NCBI RefSeq assembly: GCF_902167145.1
Contig: NC_050099.1
Location: forward strand, 8,074,434 to 8,138,433
Length of the DNA: 64,000 nucleotides
Reading direction: 5' to 3'
DNA from: Zea mays
Lineage: Eukaryota; Streptophyta; Magnoliopsida; Poales; Poaceae
Shown here: positions 22,190 to 33,254 of the stretch, in pieces
Position numbering within the stretch: position 1 is the first letter of the stretch
Layout: each line of letters begins with the position of its first letter
Notes under the pieces: model-generated
What the model was told of the DNA's origin: nothing
What the model saw: only the letters and a program-made list of their open reading frames with translations
The model's database searches: none
Program-made: the position numbers and the translations under genes

Positions 22190-23000
22190 CAGATCTTATA
22201 ATATTATTGAAAATCAAATGCACATGGCAACTCCTCTTGCACTCACATAAATAATTGCCAACATACATTTACTCCTACCAAAACTAAATCAAACATATAA
22301 AATTAGAGATACTAAATGAATTTCTTGCGAAAACTTTTTCCAATAAATATCACGGAGCAAGAAGAATACTCATTTAAGTCCCTATTTTAGGGCACAAATC
22401 GAGTTCATGTTCGTCTCCTCATAATGTCTGAGATGAAGATCACCATGCCCCTTGGATGGAAATAAATATATTCATTTCACGCACAAAGAACCTATACAAC
22501 AAGCTTGTAGGATTGCGAGAACCAAGTTCCTCCCTCAGCTCGTATAGAACATATTGGACTAGGATGCATCGGGACACTGAATATCTTGCCATTGGTAACA
22601 CGGATAGCAACAACCTTTTTCTTCCACCCCATTTTTAGCTACTCAGCAGGCGCTGCTCTGCTTCCATGTTCCAAGCCCTCTAGGATCCACGAATAGTGTG
22701 ATCCAGATGCTATCATCGGCATCTCAAACTAGACACTAATGGTGTACTACAAGATGCAGTAGTTCACCAAGGCACCAACCATGAAGAAATGCAAAAATGC
22801 ATACCTGAGAGCCGTGCATTTGTTATGGATGGTACTCTGTGATAGGATGGTGTGGGGTTCAGTTGAAGAAATGGAATTTGAAAAATTCAGTTAAATAATG
22901 TAGTTGTGGACAATGAAACAACTAACCATATTCTTTTCGATTGTACCTTGGCTTCCTCTTCCTTATCCCTCACCATTCTTTGTTAGTTTGGTCGCGTTCT
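22190..23000. other. No gene recognised
   Basis: AT-rich, short frames only. It includes the decayed repeat at about 22480-22610 that matches 20440-20575. Confidence 0.4.
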
Positions 23001-23003
23001 TAA

Positions 23004-23200
23004 GGGGTGTTTGAATGCACAAGATCTAATAATTAGTTCATTACAAAATTACTAGTGAAATTAGCTAGCTAACAAATAGCTAGCTCACTAGTAGCTAATT
23101 TACTAAAAATAGCTAATGGTTGAAATATTAGCTTGGTGTTTGGATGTCTATAGCTAATTTTAGCCACTAACCATTAGCTCCAGTACATTCAAACACACCC
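23004..23200. mobile_element. Tourist-like MITE, TSD TAA
   Basis: 197 bp with terminal inverted repeats GGGGTGTTTGAATG and CATTCAAACACACCC, and repeated TTAGCTA motifs internally. TAA flanks both sides (23001-23003 and 23201-23203). Confidence 0.8.
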
Positions 23201-23442
23201 TAAATCCAAAGCTATTTAGCATATTTTCTATCATTGTTTTTAAAAAAAATAGAAATACAAAACTTGGCCTCTCTGTATCCACGTCGGATCTATACAGGCA
23301 CATGTGTGTTGCTGCAATATGCAACCAATAATAGTGCACTTGTCGATGCGCGTACTGCTGTAGATACGGGAAGATAGAACATATAAATACATACTAGGCA
23401 GGAAAGTCTCCGGATGCATGCAGCATGACCACCGTTCATTAA

Positions 23443-26400
23443 TGGGGTGTTTGGTTTGAAAAATAAATTCGTTCTAGATGAGGTGATGCTATCATGAGTG
23501 TATTCCTCAAATCTGATGTCACACCCGGGTTTTAGAGCACCAAGACCCAGGCGCGAACATAATCACCAGGCGTGCTGGGACCAAGTCTCACACATATGAT
23601 GAATCATGGCACAGGATCGAATGTCACAACTTTTCTATATAATAGGAGTTCGGTACAAAATAAGTAAATAAATACATTATAAGGAGACAACGGTCCAGCA
23701 ATCCAAAGTTAACTGGAAGACGACAGCCTAGACCTCTCACGAACTCGTCACAACATCCTCCAAGCACCTCATCCTGTGGTACCTGTTCTTGACCTGTGGA
23801 GGGTGTGAGACAGCAAGAGTGAGCTCACATACGTTCATAACTCAACAAGTTGTGGGAAATAATGTGCATGAACTCGCTAAAGGTGGGAGCTCACGTGAAG
23901 TGTAAGGCTTACCAAAGAGGATGATTAGAGCTGAGCATTGCTTTTAAAGTTGGTCAAAATTTTATTAGCAATTACTAAGTATAAGTAAATACCAACCCAA
24001 TTAAGTAGTAGAACGAAAGTAACAACATCACCTGCGATGCAATGCATATGACAATTTGAATTTAGTTTCATAAATTAATCATGTGAGTGTCCGAGCTGCT
24101 CATGACCGTGAGCATTACTAGTATACCAGTTTTACACTCTGCAGAGGTTGCGCATCTTTACCCACAAGTCATGTTACCCATCTGCCAAGAGACGGCCAAT
24201 CTCATACACCTCTATCGAGGAGGCGAGGTAAGGTAACACTACGAGGCCTTTACAAAGTTCCACTAGCTTCAGAAAACCCACTACAGTTTATAGGAAGCTC
24301 CAATGCAGGAATCCCTCGCCTGACCGCCATCGCAGCAAAACCAACCTGAGGACCTCCCTACACTGACCACTCCCCTACTGCCCTTGCCCCTTTCGGGTAA
24401 GGTAGTCCTCCACTAGCTTTCCTAGTTAGTTAGCCAAGGGTGTCCCATTCCACCCTTGTGGTAGCACTGTTTTCCCGGGTGGTTCTCCATGTTTCAATTA
24501 ACATAATGATCTTAACATGAACAGTAAATAACAACTGATAATAAAAGTATAATCATGAATAAATGTGTATCTCTATACCCAAAACCACATAAAGCAATAG
24601 CAGGTACTACCCAAAAATTCAGTGGTAAACAAGGTATAAAGATAGTCAAACTAGGGTAACCTATTGGGTCCCATCAAAATTAACCTATGTACAGAACATG
24701 ACTGGGTAAAAAGAAGTGATCAAGGGCACAACTTGCCTGGAACTTGAGATTCCAGGTACCAACTTGCTCTTCAGGTGACTCGTGACCTCACGCTAGTCGT
24801 AGCAATACAAACAAATAGTGTATAGGCAAAATTAACATCACACCAAACATAAGAACAAAATACACATTAATAATCTACATATTAAAATAAGATCTTAGGA
24901 ATAGGAATCATTAATTTTGGAGTTATGGATTTTAAGTTATGAATTTCCAAATGTTTTATGTATTTGATACAAGATTAACTAAGAAATAAAATTTATTACT
25001 GTTTTCATATCAAAATAGAGACACCAGGTGATAAACAATAATATTATAAAATTATGAAATTGGAATGGATTAATTTGGAATTAAAATAAATTAAACATGA
25101 ATTTTCCAAGTTTCTAGAATTATTTTTGTATTAAAAACTAATTTCTATAATTATTTCTCTATTTTTATTCCTCTCTGGACTGGGCGCCAGATTCTAGAAA
25201 TGCCAGGGGCTTTCAGGCAAAAACCCCACAGACTCAGTTCTAACGCGCTTGTGGACTACGGGTTCTATTTTCTAATAACATAAGGTCTCTTTTGAATAAA
25301 TACCGACGCGAAGGGGTACGAGCCATTCTGGACCGTACGATCATAAATCGATGGTCCCGATTAAATCACACCGAAGCGGTATACTTTATCCTAATCGGAG
25401 CCACTCGATCAAACATGAACGACTCAGATTTTTTTTAAAGTGCGATTTGTCCTACACCACCAGATCCGGTTACAACGGTTCGGATCATCCCAATCGAAGG
25501 GGGTATCATGACTTAATCCCTATCGTCTGCTACTCGATCAACGGCCAGATCTGACGTTACCGAACCCATCTGCACGATCAAATCTGAACCGTTTGGTATG
25601 ATCCAACGATCAAAACTCTATCTTCCCCAACTCACCAGAATCACGGCGGCCACCCCCGCCCGCGCGCTGAGCTCACGGCGGTGCATGCCGGAGCTCCCGC
25701 ATAGGTGCTCTATCCCTCAATCCAAAATGTTCTACACCATTCTCAGACCATAGCGATTCACAGGGAAGAGGTCTCACCAGCGTTTTCGTTGTGCAGATTC
25801 CCGCCCACGGTGAGACACGCACCCACGATGGTCATCAATTCCGACGAGAAATTGAGTCTGGCTCGGGAGAGGATCCTTCACTGGGTGGCCACGGTAACCA
25901 TTCCCGAGCAATGGCGAAGAACTCCCTCCGGCAATCCAGTGGACCCGGCTGTTGGCATCGGCGACGACGTCAGGCCTCTCCCCCTGACCCGCACCTATAG
26001 GAATCCTGATGTTTAGGCGGCTAGCGATTGTTTGATGACCGCGACAACTTGCTTATATATACACAAGCAGAGCAGCCCAATCCCAACAACCAGCCCACAT
26101 CGCACGAAATTTGTGTTGCAGCCATTTGGATTATCGGGGTTTGCTACAATCTGATGGAGTTCGTTCGTTAGGGAGGAAACAGCTGTCAAGTGGGTCCCAC
26201 AGAGCCAGAGACTCAGGGAGAGGACCCAAGTGTGGAGCGGTGTGTGCCAGCTGACGTCCGGGGCCCATATGTAAGCTGCCACGACAAGAGTTCGGGCCAG
26301 TTGAGGGAGAAGCGAGTTGGGCCGGCTGTAGGGTAATTGAAATATACGCGGGTGCACTTGTTGGACCAGGAAATGGAGATTCGACCTAGACGCAGGTTTC

Positions 26401-27069
26401 CATCTCTTTTTTTCCTTTTCTAATTTAAATCTCTATTTGTTTTAACTATTTTAAATTTAAATAAGTCACTAATTCAAATCTATTTTGAATTTCAAATTCG
26501 AGTTTATATGCAACAACCAGTATAATCCTAGAATGATGCAAAGTTTTATTTTATTTATTTAGATAGGATGCTTCACATTCACTTATTCCAAAGAAGTCAT
26601 TATATTGAATGTATATCAAATTAAAAATATCTCCAATAATTCAATATGCCATACCCTTTTAATTTAGGAAGAAGTTAATATGAATTCTTTTAACAAAAGT
26701 GACTTTAACTCCAAAGAGAATACTTTACATATTTCTTGAAGGGGATAATAAATTGTAACTCTTTTATTATATGTATAATAACTCCCATTGCTTTAAATTT
26801 TACTATTTATTTTAGAATAAGGAAATCAATGGTAGAGAAACTCTATAAAAAGGTATTCTATCTTAAATATTTGGGGTGAACTTTACAAAAAAACTTGTCA
26901 TAGGATTTTCAGGTGTTGCATCTGATGGAATGAACTCATTCATCATATTATTACTACTTATTAGACTATGAAGAATGAAATGGTGATGGATCAACTCATT
27001 TCATTCTACAAACCAAACAATAAAGTGATGATATAATTGACTACCTAAATCCTCAAACCAAACACGCTA
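23443..27069. mobile_element. Tourist-like MITE split by a solo LTR
   Basis: Left half 23443-23516 begins TGGGGTGTTTGGTTTGA; right half 26926-27069 ends TCAAACCAAACACGCTA. These are terminal inverted repeats, flanked by TAA at 23440-23442 and 27070-27072. Removing the 23517-26920 LTR and one TCTGA leaves a MITE of roughly 220 bp. Confidence 0.78.
23517..26920 (-). repeat. Solo LTR, chromovirus (Tekay/Del)-like, 3404 bp, TSD TCTGA
   Basis: It has TG...CA ends (TGTCACACCCGGG on the left, GGTGTTGCA on the right), with perfect TCTGA duplications at 23512-23516 and 26921-26925. Minus orientation is inferred because a block reading TGTCTCACACCC...CAGGTCAAGAACAGG on that strand lies near the LTR 3' end. 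The plus-oriented long LTRs at 42826 and 53162 have a similar TCTCAC...GCAGGT block there. No internal domain is attached. The short frames at 25351-26357 are not supported as genes. Confidence 0.85.
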
Positions 27070-27151
27070 TAATAGCATCTAAAGTTGGGCCATGTAACAG
27101 ATGGGCCAAAGGCCGGTGTATGGATGTTTAAATATGGCTCGCTATTGCCTC

Positions 27152-27302
27152 GCTAAACTAACATACACAAATATTTCCAATATTTTCTAAGAACTTTGAA
27201 TCTGGACCCATAATTTACATAAATATTTCTCATAACTTTATATAAGTTTAGATTTAAAGTTCTCAGAAAATTCTAAAAATATCTGTATATGTTAGTTTAG
27301 CT
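27152..27302. mobile_element. Small foldback (MITE-like) structure
   Basis: The arms GCTAAACTAACATACACAAA (27152 onward) and ATATGTTAGTTTAGC (ending 27302) are inverted. The similarity continues inward through TTTTCTAAGAACTTTGAATC and its complement. No clear target duplication. The sequence to 27845 is AT-rich with no gene. Confidence 0.6.
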
Positions 27303-28168
27303 AAGAGAAGATTCATGTAAAAATGGAGATAATTTTATTACTGTTTGCTAGATTTTTCTAATAACAAATGTAAAATTGATTTAGTTGATAATTTTAATAA
27401 TTTTATCACTTAACTTGCTTAATAAAACAAACATAAATTCTAGTAGTTTAGTAATAGTATTATTTAGCTCTAGTAAAATTGTTAGCATCATAAGATAAGA
27501 AATGAATCAGAGACAAAAATATTAAGTTCTTTTTATGTTTTTTTATTTTTAGTAATGAATCTGTTACTCTTAAAGTTTTAGGAAAATTAGAGCAAATACA
27601 ATATCTAATTATCAATTTAGTGTAAAATTACATAAAATTTGGACACTAGTAGAAGACATAATTGAAAGAGATAAAATGGGTGTCACTTAAATCAGTGTCA
27701 CATCATCCAAATCGCCAACTAAAATGCCTAGTGGGTTATTCGACTAGTTTTATAAAGTTGAAAGGGTTAAACAATCAGTTTTGAAGATGAGGGGGTGAAG
27801 TAGATCATACTCTAAAAGTCAGGGATTATGTAGACTTATTCCTAATATAATATGGTAGTCGTCACCTTTTGAACAATTAACTAAGAATCCTGGTAAATAA
27901 ACATATTACCCTCATTTTCTTTTATAAGACACAATCAAAGATGACACAATTCACCAAATTACACTACCACCATTTATTCATTATATTTTTAATGAATATA
28001 CAAATTGTAGCCTAGACATTTTGATAGAGAACAAATTTTATATTAGGGGCTGGAGATAAAAATTGGTTACAACCATTTCCATTCATAATGCACTTCAAAA
28101 ATAAGATACATTGGAGACTATATTCAAACTAATTAAACTAACTTAAACATAACAAAAGCCAACTAAAT

Positions 28169-28342
28169 CTAAGAATCATCCTTCATCCGCCGCATGTTGG
28201 GAGGCTCCTCATTATTGTTGTTCTCCTCCTCGTCATCCTTGTCTTCCTCCTTAGCCTCGACATCTATGTCATTGACGATGATGACAACGGCGTCATTGTC
28301 AGTGTCGTTCATGGCGCCGCAGGTGTCGTCCCTCGTGGCAAG
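28169..28342 (-). pseudogene. Exon-like acidic C-terminus, unidentified gene
   Basis: The minus-strand frame ends with a stop at 28169 and encodes a strongly acidic tail (Asp/Glu/Asn-rich, ending MRRMKDDS). A good splice acceptor (CGTTGCAG) sits immediately upstream, and 69 nt further an AAG/GTATAA donor ends another open stretch. The duplicate is at about 61320-61496. An acidic tail after a small domain is typical of many nuclear proteins, but I do not recognise the family. Confidence 0.45.
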
Positions 28343-28411
28343 CTGCAACGAGGAGATGAGAAATAACACTTAAGTTTTGAACCATGACCACCGATGATTA
28401 ATTTGTTATAC

Positions 28412-28565
28412 CTTGCTTTGGGGACCATCTTCCATGGGACCCTATGCAGAATGACTTGCGGCTTGCCATCAATAGTAATGAGGCAGTCTGCTAAACTACA
28501 TCCTAGGGTCTTTAGAACTCCGATGCGTTCGATAAGTATGGTGAATCCAAAACATTCAGAGCAAA
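28412..28565 (-). pseudogene. Exon-like stretch upstream of the acidic tail
   Basis: Open on the minus strand for more than 45 codons, containing GLYEIHICSECFGF, then LKTLGCSLADCLITIDGKPQ and VPWKMVPKA, ending at donor AAG/GTATAAC (28411-28410). The 69-nt gap to the next exon has GT-AG borders. The frame does not run cleanly across the junction, so it is a fragment or pseudogene. Copy C (about 61565-61735) has further changes. Gene identity unknown. Confidence 0.42.
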
Positions 28566-29436
28566 TGTGAATTTCATATAGACCAAAAGTTGTTTATGTG
28601 AGAGACGTCCATCTTAGTTATATGCTAACCTGCAAAATTTCCTCATACCTCCCAAGGCCAGCGCTCAATCTCAATGCCACTCATAAGTGCTCAATCTCAA
28701 TGCCACTCGTAAGTCCATGATAACATATATAGGAAAATGAAATGATTCAGCTAGCAAAGCAACTTATGTGATAAGTGATACCGTTGGCACCCTTTTGGGC
28801 CATTTGTTTCTAGTTTTATATGCTTGGATACTACAAGACTAGAGTATAAGGGAAGGATCTACTCGTGTATATAAGTTCATATATATGTCCCTCAAAATGT
28901 GCTCCTCGAGTTTGGTTTTAGGTTCGGTGTGCATTCTACATATGTTGTACGAGAAGAGAGGGCCAATGTTTTCTAGCCATCCGATTAGTTGTGATTAGTC
29001 ACGATTAATCGTCCTAGTCAGTTTGGACCAATCACAATTAATCGCCAAGTCGACTAACTAATTGCTATTAATCATGATTAATAGCCTAAGTCGACCAACC
29101 AAAACAATCAACAAATCGTCCGACTTGAAAACATTCATAACTCATAAGTTGCCTTCCATACTCAAGCATTACGATTATCAAAAGTTCTGACTATATTTTT
29201 GAGAGCCTCTTGTGTGCTCTTTCGTATACTAGAGTGGGGACAGAGTCAAACTTTAAAAACGACAGGGTAAAATTGTAATGCAATTAACTGTATGTCGGGA
29301 ATGAAGTTGAAACTGTTATCCTTGTTGCATGCGTGCATTATGTTTGTTCGTGCAGTCTCAGTCAAAGCTGAGACAAGTTGTGAAGAAAAAACTTGTACCT
29401 CTCTGTGATCAGTGAGTAGTTTACATTGATCCTTGA

Positions 29437-29564
29437 AGCCTTGTTCAGTTGCATTAGGATTGGAGGGGATTGAGGGAGATTAAATCTCCTTCTATTCAAT
29501 TTTAAGTAGGAAGTGATTTAATCCCCTCTAATGTCCTTTAATCCACCCCTAACCGAACAAGACC
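29437..29564. mobile_element. Tourist-like MITE shared by two gene-fragment copies
   Basis: About 128 bp with ends AGCCTTGTTCAGTT / AACCGAACAAGACC and internal GGAGGGGATT inversions. TTA follows at 29565-29567; the left target copy is degenerate (TGA). The counterpart at 62500-62623 has TTA on both sides, so the insertion predates the duplication. Confidence 0.72.
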
Positions 29565-30052
29565 TTAAGGGTGAACCCATACTGCCACAGTCTTGTCTTA
29601 TCAGAGGTGACAGTGAAACAGCAGGACATTATAGAAGTTTAGACAATTCATGATACCAATGGTCGTAGTGACATAGAAGAGTATCTATTTCAACAAAGTA
29701 GAACTCATAAGAGTAATGGTAGTAAAGTCATTTTCATACGCTTAACAAGGCTAATAGCATTGTGTGTGTCTAGGAGATAAAGACGGATCATAGCGTATTT
29801 ACCAAATCCAAATAATTATACTACGAGATGGAGTATGTAGTAATACACTGCATGTTTTTTAACACAATCTTGCACCAGTTGTTGCTCATATACACCGAGC
29901 CTGTAGCTATAGAAGTGAAAATTTTCCATATAACGCGCACCATCTACGGAATGTGTACGTAGGATTGAGATACGTTGGGATGCATATTTAACATTGTACT
30001 ACAAGTTTATTATGATGGCGTTGCATTCAATATAATTGCTAAATAACAACTT

Positions 30053-30546
30053 TCAAATGGTAGAATCCAGATCGCTGAAGCCCGTCCACTGATCGAGATG
30101 GCTTCGGGACAGATCGATGCCTTCTAGCTTCAGATGTGCTATGGGCTTTGGAGTTTGGATTGGTTGTCGAGGATGAGATTGTCGCAATGTTACATTACAT
30201 TGTTGAACCTGCTCTTCACCAACTTTATCTTCCCAAAACATGTTTAATGCCAACTGAACCTCTTTGCTGGTAACACAATTTTTGCAGAACAATGTATTTG
30301 TGTCTCATACTTCCTAGGTTGTAACAGTTGTTGTATAAGATGTTTCTGTAATTTGATGAGTAGTCTAAGTGCCTCTGTCATCTCATGTGCAACTGTTTTA
30401 ATTTTTTCTTGATACAACTGCATATTTCTATAAAAAAGTGCCACGTTGTCTCCCTTCCTGCTTAGAGCAATGTTTTCTAGTTTATTGAAGCCAGTATGAG
30501 AATATGAAATGTCATGATTTATACATTTGACATACACATTACACAA
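30053..30546 (-). pseudogene. Exon-like coding fragment, unidentified gene
   Basis: Two overlapping minus-strand frames together read as one exon with a shift near 30280. The first part contains NVALFYRNMQLYQEKIKTVA and ALRLLIKLQKHL (helical, coiled-coil-like). The second contains VQLALNMFWEDKVGEEQVQQ, then a Pro/His-rich tail ending FSDLDSTI before a stop. Copies at 11040-12110 and 63110-63600 are more decayed. The composition looks like a real protein, but I cannot name the family. Confidence 0.45.
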
Positions 30547-30620
30547 GGCTAGAAGAGAGTTCAGTATGCTGGAAATGCTAGTTGATAATTTGATGCATAT
30601 ATGGCTACAAGAGGTTTCAA

Positions 30621-31274
30621 GCAGTTGTATACTATGTGTTTTAGTGTTGCATTTGTGGTTTACACAACAGCTCCAACACAGAAGGAAGGTTTACAAATCT
30701 AAAGTAGGAAGGTTTTAACGTTTCAACATATGTACATGTATGCATATATTTATATACATGTTTACAATTAAGTTAGCTGGCATATTCATGTAATGATATA
30801 TATATATTATTATATATATATAAATACATGTGAGCATGTAAATCACCAATACGTTTCCTTTTCATATAGTATTGGAAATCAAACAATACAAATTCATTGC
30901 TATATAATATATATTTTTTCTAGTGGGCATGGTAAGCGCGTTGGAAAGTCTATTCCATCGAGAAGCTCCTGAAGGACTAGGCGGAAAACTTTGTTCAGGA
31001 AGTTATACTAGCTAGAAATGCTGCCCTGAAGAATAGACACACCGGTTGAGATGCTGAAGAATAATACAACTCTTAATTTCAGATACGGACGGACAGACAT
31101 GTGATTAGTAAAAAATTTATCGATTGCATTGATCACTTAATGACCATCCGACCCTCTTATAATTTGTTCTAATCCAGAACCAGTTTTCTGTGAGGAACCA
31201 TATATTTCCATGAACTGTTTCATATCATTTCAACATTGAAGTTCGCTTGTGAAGCATTGAGCAGTTTCTTCCAT
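30621..31274. other. Non-coding, with AT microsatellite
   Basis: A simple (TA)n tract lies at about 30800-30832. The rest shows no gene or element ends that I can support. Confidence 0.5.
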
Positions 31275-31497
31275 AAACCCTTTCATGCATACTAGATGGA
31301 TTTGTTGCATTGAATACATAGAAACGTTATCATGCAGCTTGAGATGCAACTGATGTTTGGGTGGCATGCAGACCAATATATATGCATTTATCATGACACG
31401 AGAACAACTATAAGGACATGTATAATGAAAAGACACCAAAATGGTTCTCCAAGCACAAGAGACAACTAAGAGACTATTATACAATGGAGTGTCTATA
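31275..31497. repeat. Duplicated flank, copy 2
   Basis: Matches 6385-6612 with few differences, and shows the unoccupied version (CCATAAACCC) of the site where the left Opie-like element inserted. Confidence 0.7.
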
Positions 31498-31702
31498 GTA
31501 ATTGCTATTTTACCTATCCCTTCTACCTTGCCTTGATTCTCATCTCCAAAGATAATCGTGTCATGAGAATCCTAGTTCTTGACGTAAGAAGTGAATTTGT
31601 TCTTCTCCACCGTCATGTGGTTTGTGCATCCGCTATCAATGATCCAGCTTGAGCCACCGGATGCATAAACCTGCAAGGTATTTAGGCTTGGGATTTAGGT
31701 AC

Positions 31703-31999
31703 TGAAAGGGAAATGGACCTAATCATTTCCTATAATCGATTTTGGTGGTTGACGTCCAAAACAAACCACGTGGAAGAACTAGTTTGTCTAGATGTCATTT
31801 ATCTCAGGTGCATAATGTTCAACACAAACCAAGAAAGAAATTCAGTTTGGGACTCAATCAAAAATTGGAGCAAAGGACTTAGAGTGTGCTGCATTTGGCG
31901 CACCAGAAAGTGTCTGGTGTGCACCGGACAGTGTCCGGTGCACCAGGCCAGCCAACAAACGATCAGGCCACTCTTCTGGGCACGCTCCACTATAATTCA
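31703..31999 (+). repeat. 5' LTR, truncated
   Basis: Aligns with 34233-34530 of the 3' LTR with a few substitutions and one indel. It stops at CTCCACTATAATTCA, where reverse transcriptase sequence begins. Confidence 0.88.
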
Positions 32000-32088
32000 A
32001 TTCGTATATTACTTGCCTATTCTACTTACCTATGAACCTGTAGCTAGGCTTGAATCAATTCGTATATTACTTGCCTATGCTACTTACC
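31997..32088 (+). repeat. 34-nt direct duplication at the deletion junction
   Basis: A segment beginning TCAATTCGTATATTACTTGC occurs at 31997-32030 and again, with one mismatch, at 32055-32088. Only the second lies in proper reverse transcriptase context. The first sits right at the LTR breakpoint, sharing ATTCA with it, and looks like filler copied during break repair. Confidence 0.85.
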
Positions 32089-33254
32089 ATGACTTTAAAC
32101 TTTATAAAATGGACGTGAAAAGTGCCTTCCTCAATGGCATTATCAAGGAAGAGGTCTATGTTGAGCAACCTCCCGGCTGAAGATAGTGAGTACCCTAACC
32201 ATGTTTATAAGCTCTCAAAGGCGTGTTATGGGCTCAAGCAAGCCCCAAGAGCAGGTATGAATGCCTACGAGATTTTCTTATCACTAATGGCTTCAAAGTC
32301 GGTAAAGCCGATCCTATTCTCTTCACTAAAACATTTTCAAAAGACTTGTTTATATGCCAAATTTATGTTGATGATATTATATTTGGGTCTACTAACAAGT
32401 CATCTTGTGAAGAGATTAGTAGGATTATGATACAGAAATTCGAGATATCAATGATGGGAGAGTTGAAGTATTTTCTTGGATTTCAAATCAAGCAACTCCA
32501 ATAGGGCACCTTCATGAGCCAAACTAAGTACATTCAAGACATACTTAAGAAGTGTGGAATGAAGAATGACAAACCCATCAAGACACCCATGGAAACTAAT
32601 GGACATCTCGACCTATGTGCATCTCGACCGAATATTATGCTAGGTTCTTTACTCTACTTATGTGCATCTCGACCGAATATTATGCTTTCTATATGCATGT
32701 GTGCAAGGTTCCAGGCAAATCCTAAGGAAGTTCACCTTAGGAACGTGAAAAGAATTATGAGATATTTAGTTTACACTCTTAAGTTTGGGCTTTGGTACCC
32801 CAAGGGATCTACCTTTGATCTGATTGGGTATTCCGATGCCGATTATGCTGGATGTAAAATTGATAGAAAGAGCGCATCAGGGACTTGTCAGTTTCTGGGA
32901 AGATCTGTGGTGTCTTGGGCTTCAAAGAAACAAAACTCGGTAGCTCTTTCCACCGCCGAAGCCGAGTACATTGTCGCAGGCCATTGTTGTGCGCAATTAC
33001 TTTGGATGAGGCAAACCCTTAGGGACTATGGCTACAAATTGAGCAAAGTCCCTCTCCTATGTGATAAGGAAAGTGCAATCCGTATGGCGGATAATCCCGT
33101 TGAACATAGCCGCACTAAGCACATAGACATCCGGTATCACTTTCTGAGAGATCACCAACAAAAGGGGGATATCGAAATTGCTTATGTGAGCACCCACAAT
33201 CAATTAGCTGATATCTTTACCAAGCCACTAGATGAGAAGACCTTTAGCAAATGA
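32031..33254 (+). pseudogene. Copia reverse transcriptase (C-terminal part) and RNase H
   Basis: Starts within RT ([15 protein letters not shown]). A small deletion near 32178 shifts the frame after EQPPG; RT resumes in the frame of 32223-32504 with the catalytic YVDD at 32364-32375 and then meets TAG after FQIKQLQ. The frame 32514-33254 is open to the end. It has the connection region with an internal 28-nt duplication, then RNase H (YSDADYAG, STAEAEY, LCDKESA) and the ADIFTKPLDE end. The RNase H part is the best preserved of the three copia copies here. Confidence 0.88.
32614..32686 (+). repeat. 28-nt duplication inside the pol frame
   Basis: TATGTGCATCTCGACCGAAT-containing unit at 32614-32641 and 32659-32686 (45-nt offset). 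It replaces the residues expected before GSLLYLCASRP and keeps the frame, giving the odd repeat LCASRPNIML twice. Confidence 0.85.

Larger units (their letters stand above)
27846..30620 (-). repeat. Gene-fragment copy B (segmental duplication)
   Basis: This ~2.8-kb block is alignable by eye along its whole length with 60352-63690, and its right third also with 11010-12240. It holds minus-strand exon-like sequences at 28169-28565 and 30053-30546 and a MITE at 29437-29564. It lacks the solo LTR found in the third copy and therefore preserves that LTR's empty site (about 28047). Confidence 0.75.

Noticed and set aside
25351..26357. Frames of 67-114 residues within the 3.4-kb solo LTR
   Set aside because: They lie wholly inside LTR sequence bounded by target duplications. 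No recognised domain, and open frames exist on both strands.
30800..30832. Palindromic TATATATA tract as a promoter
   Set aside because: A simple (TA)n microsatellite with no downstream gene.
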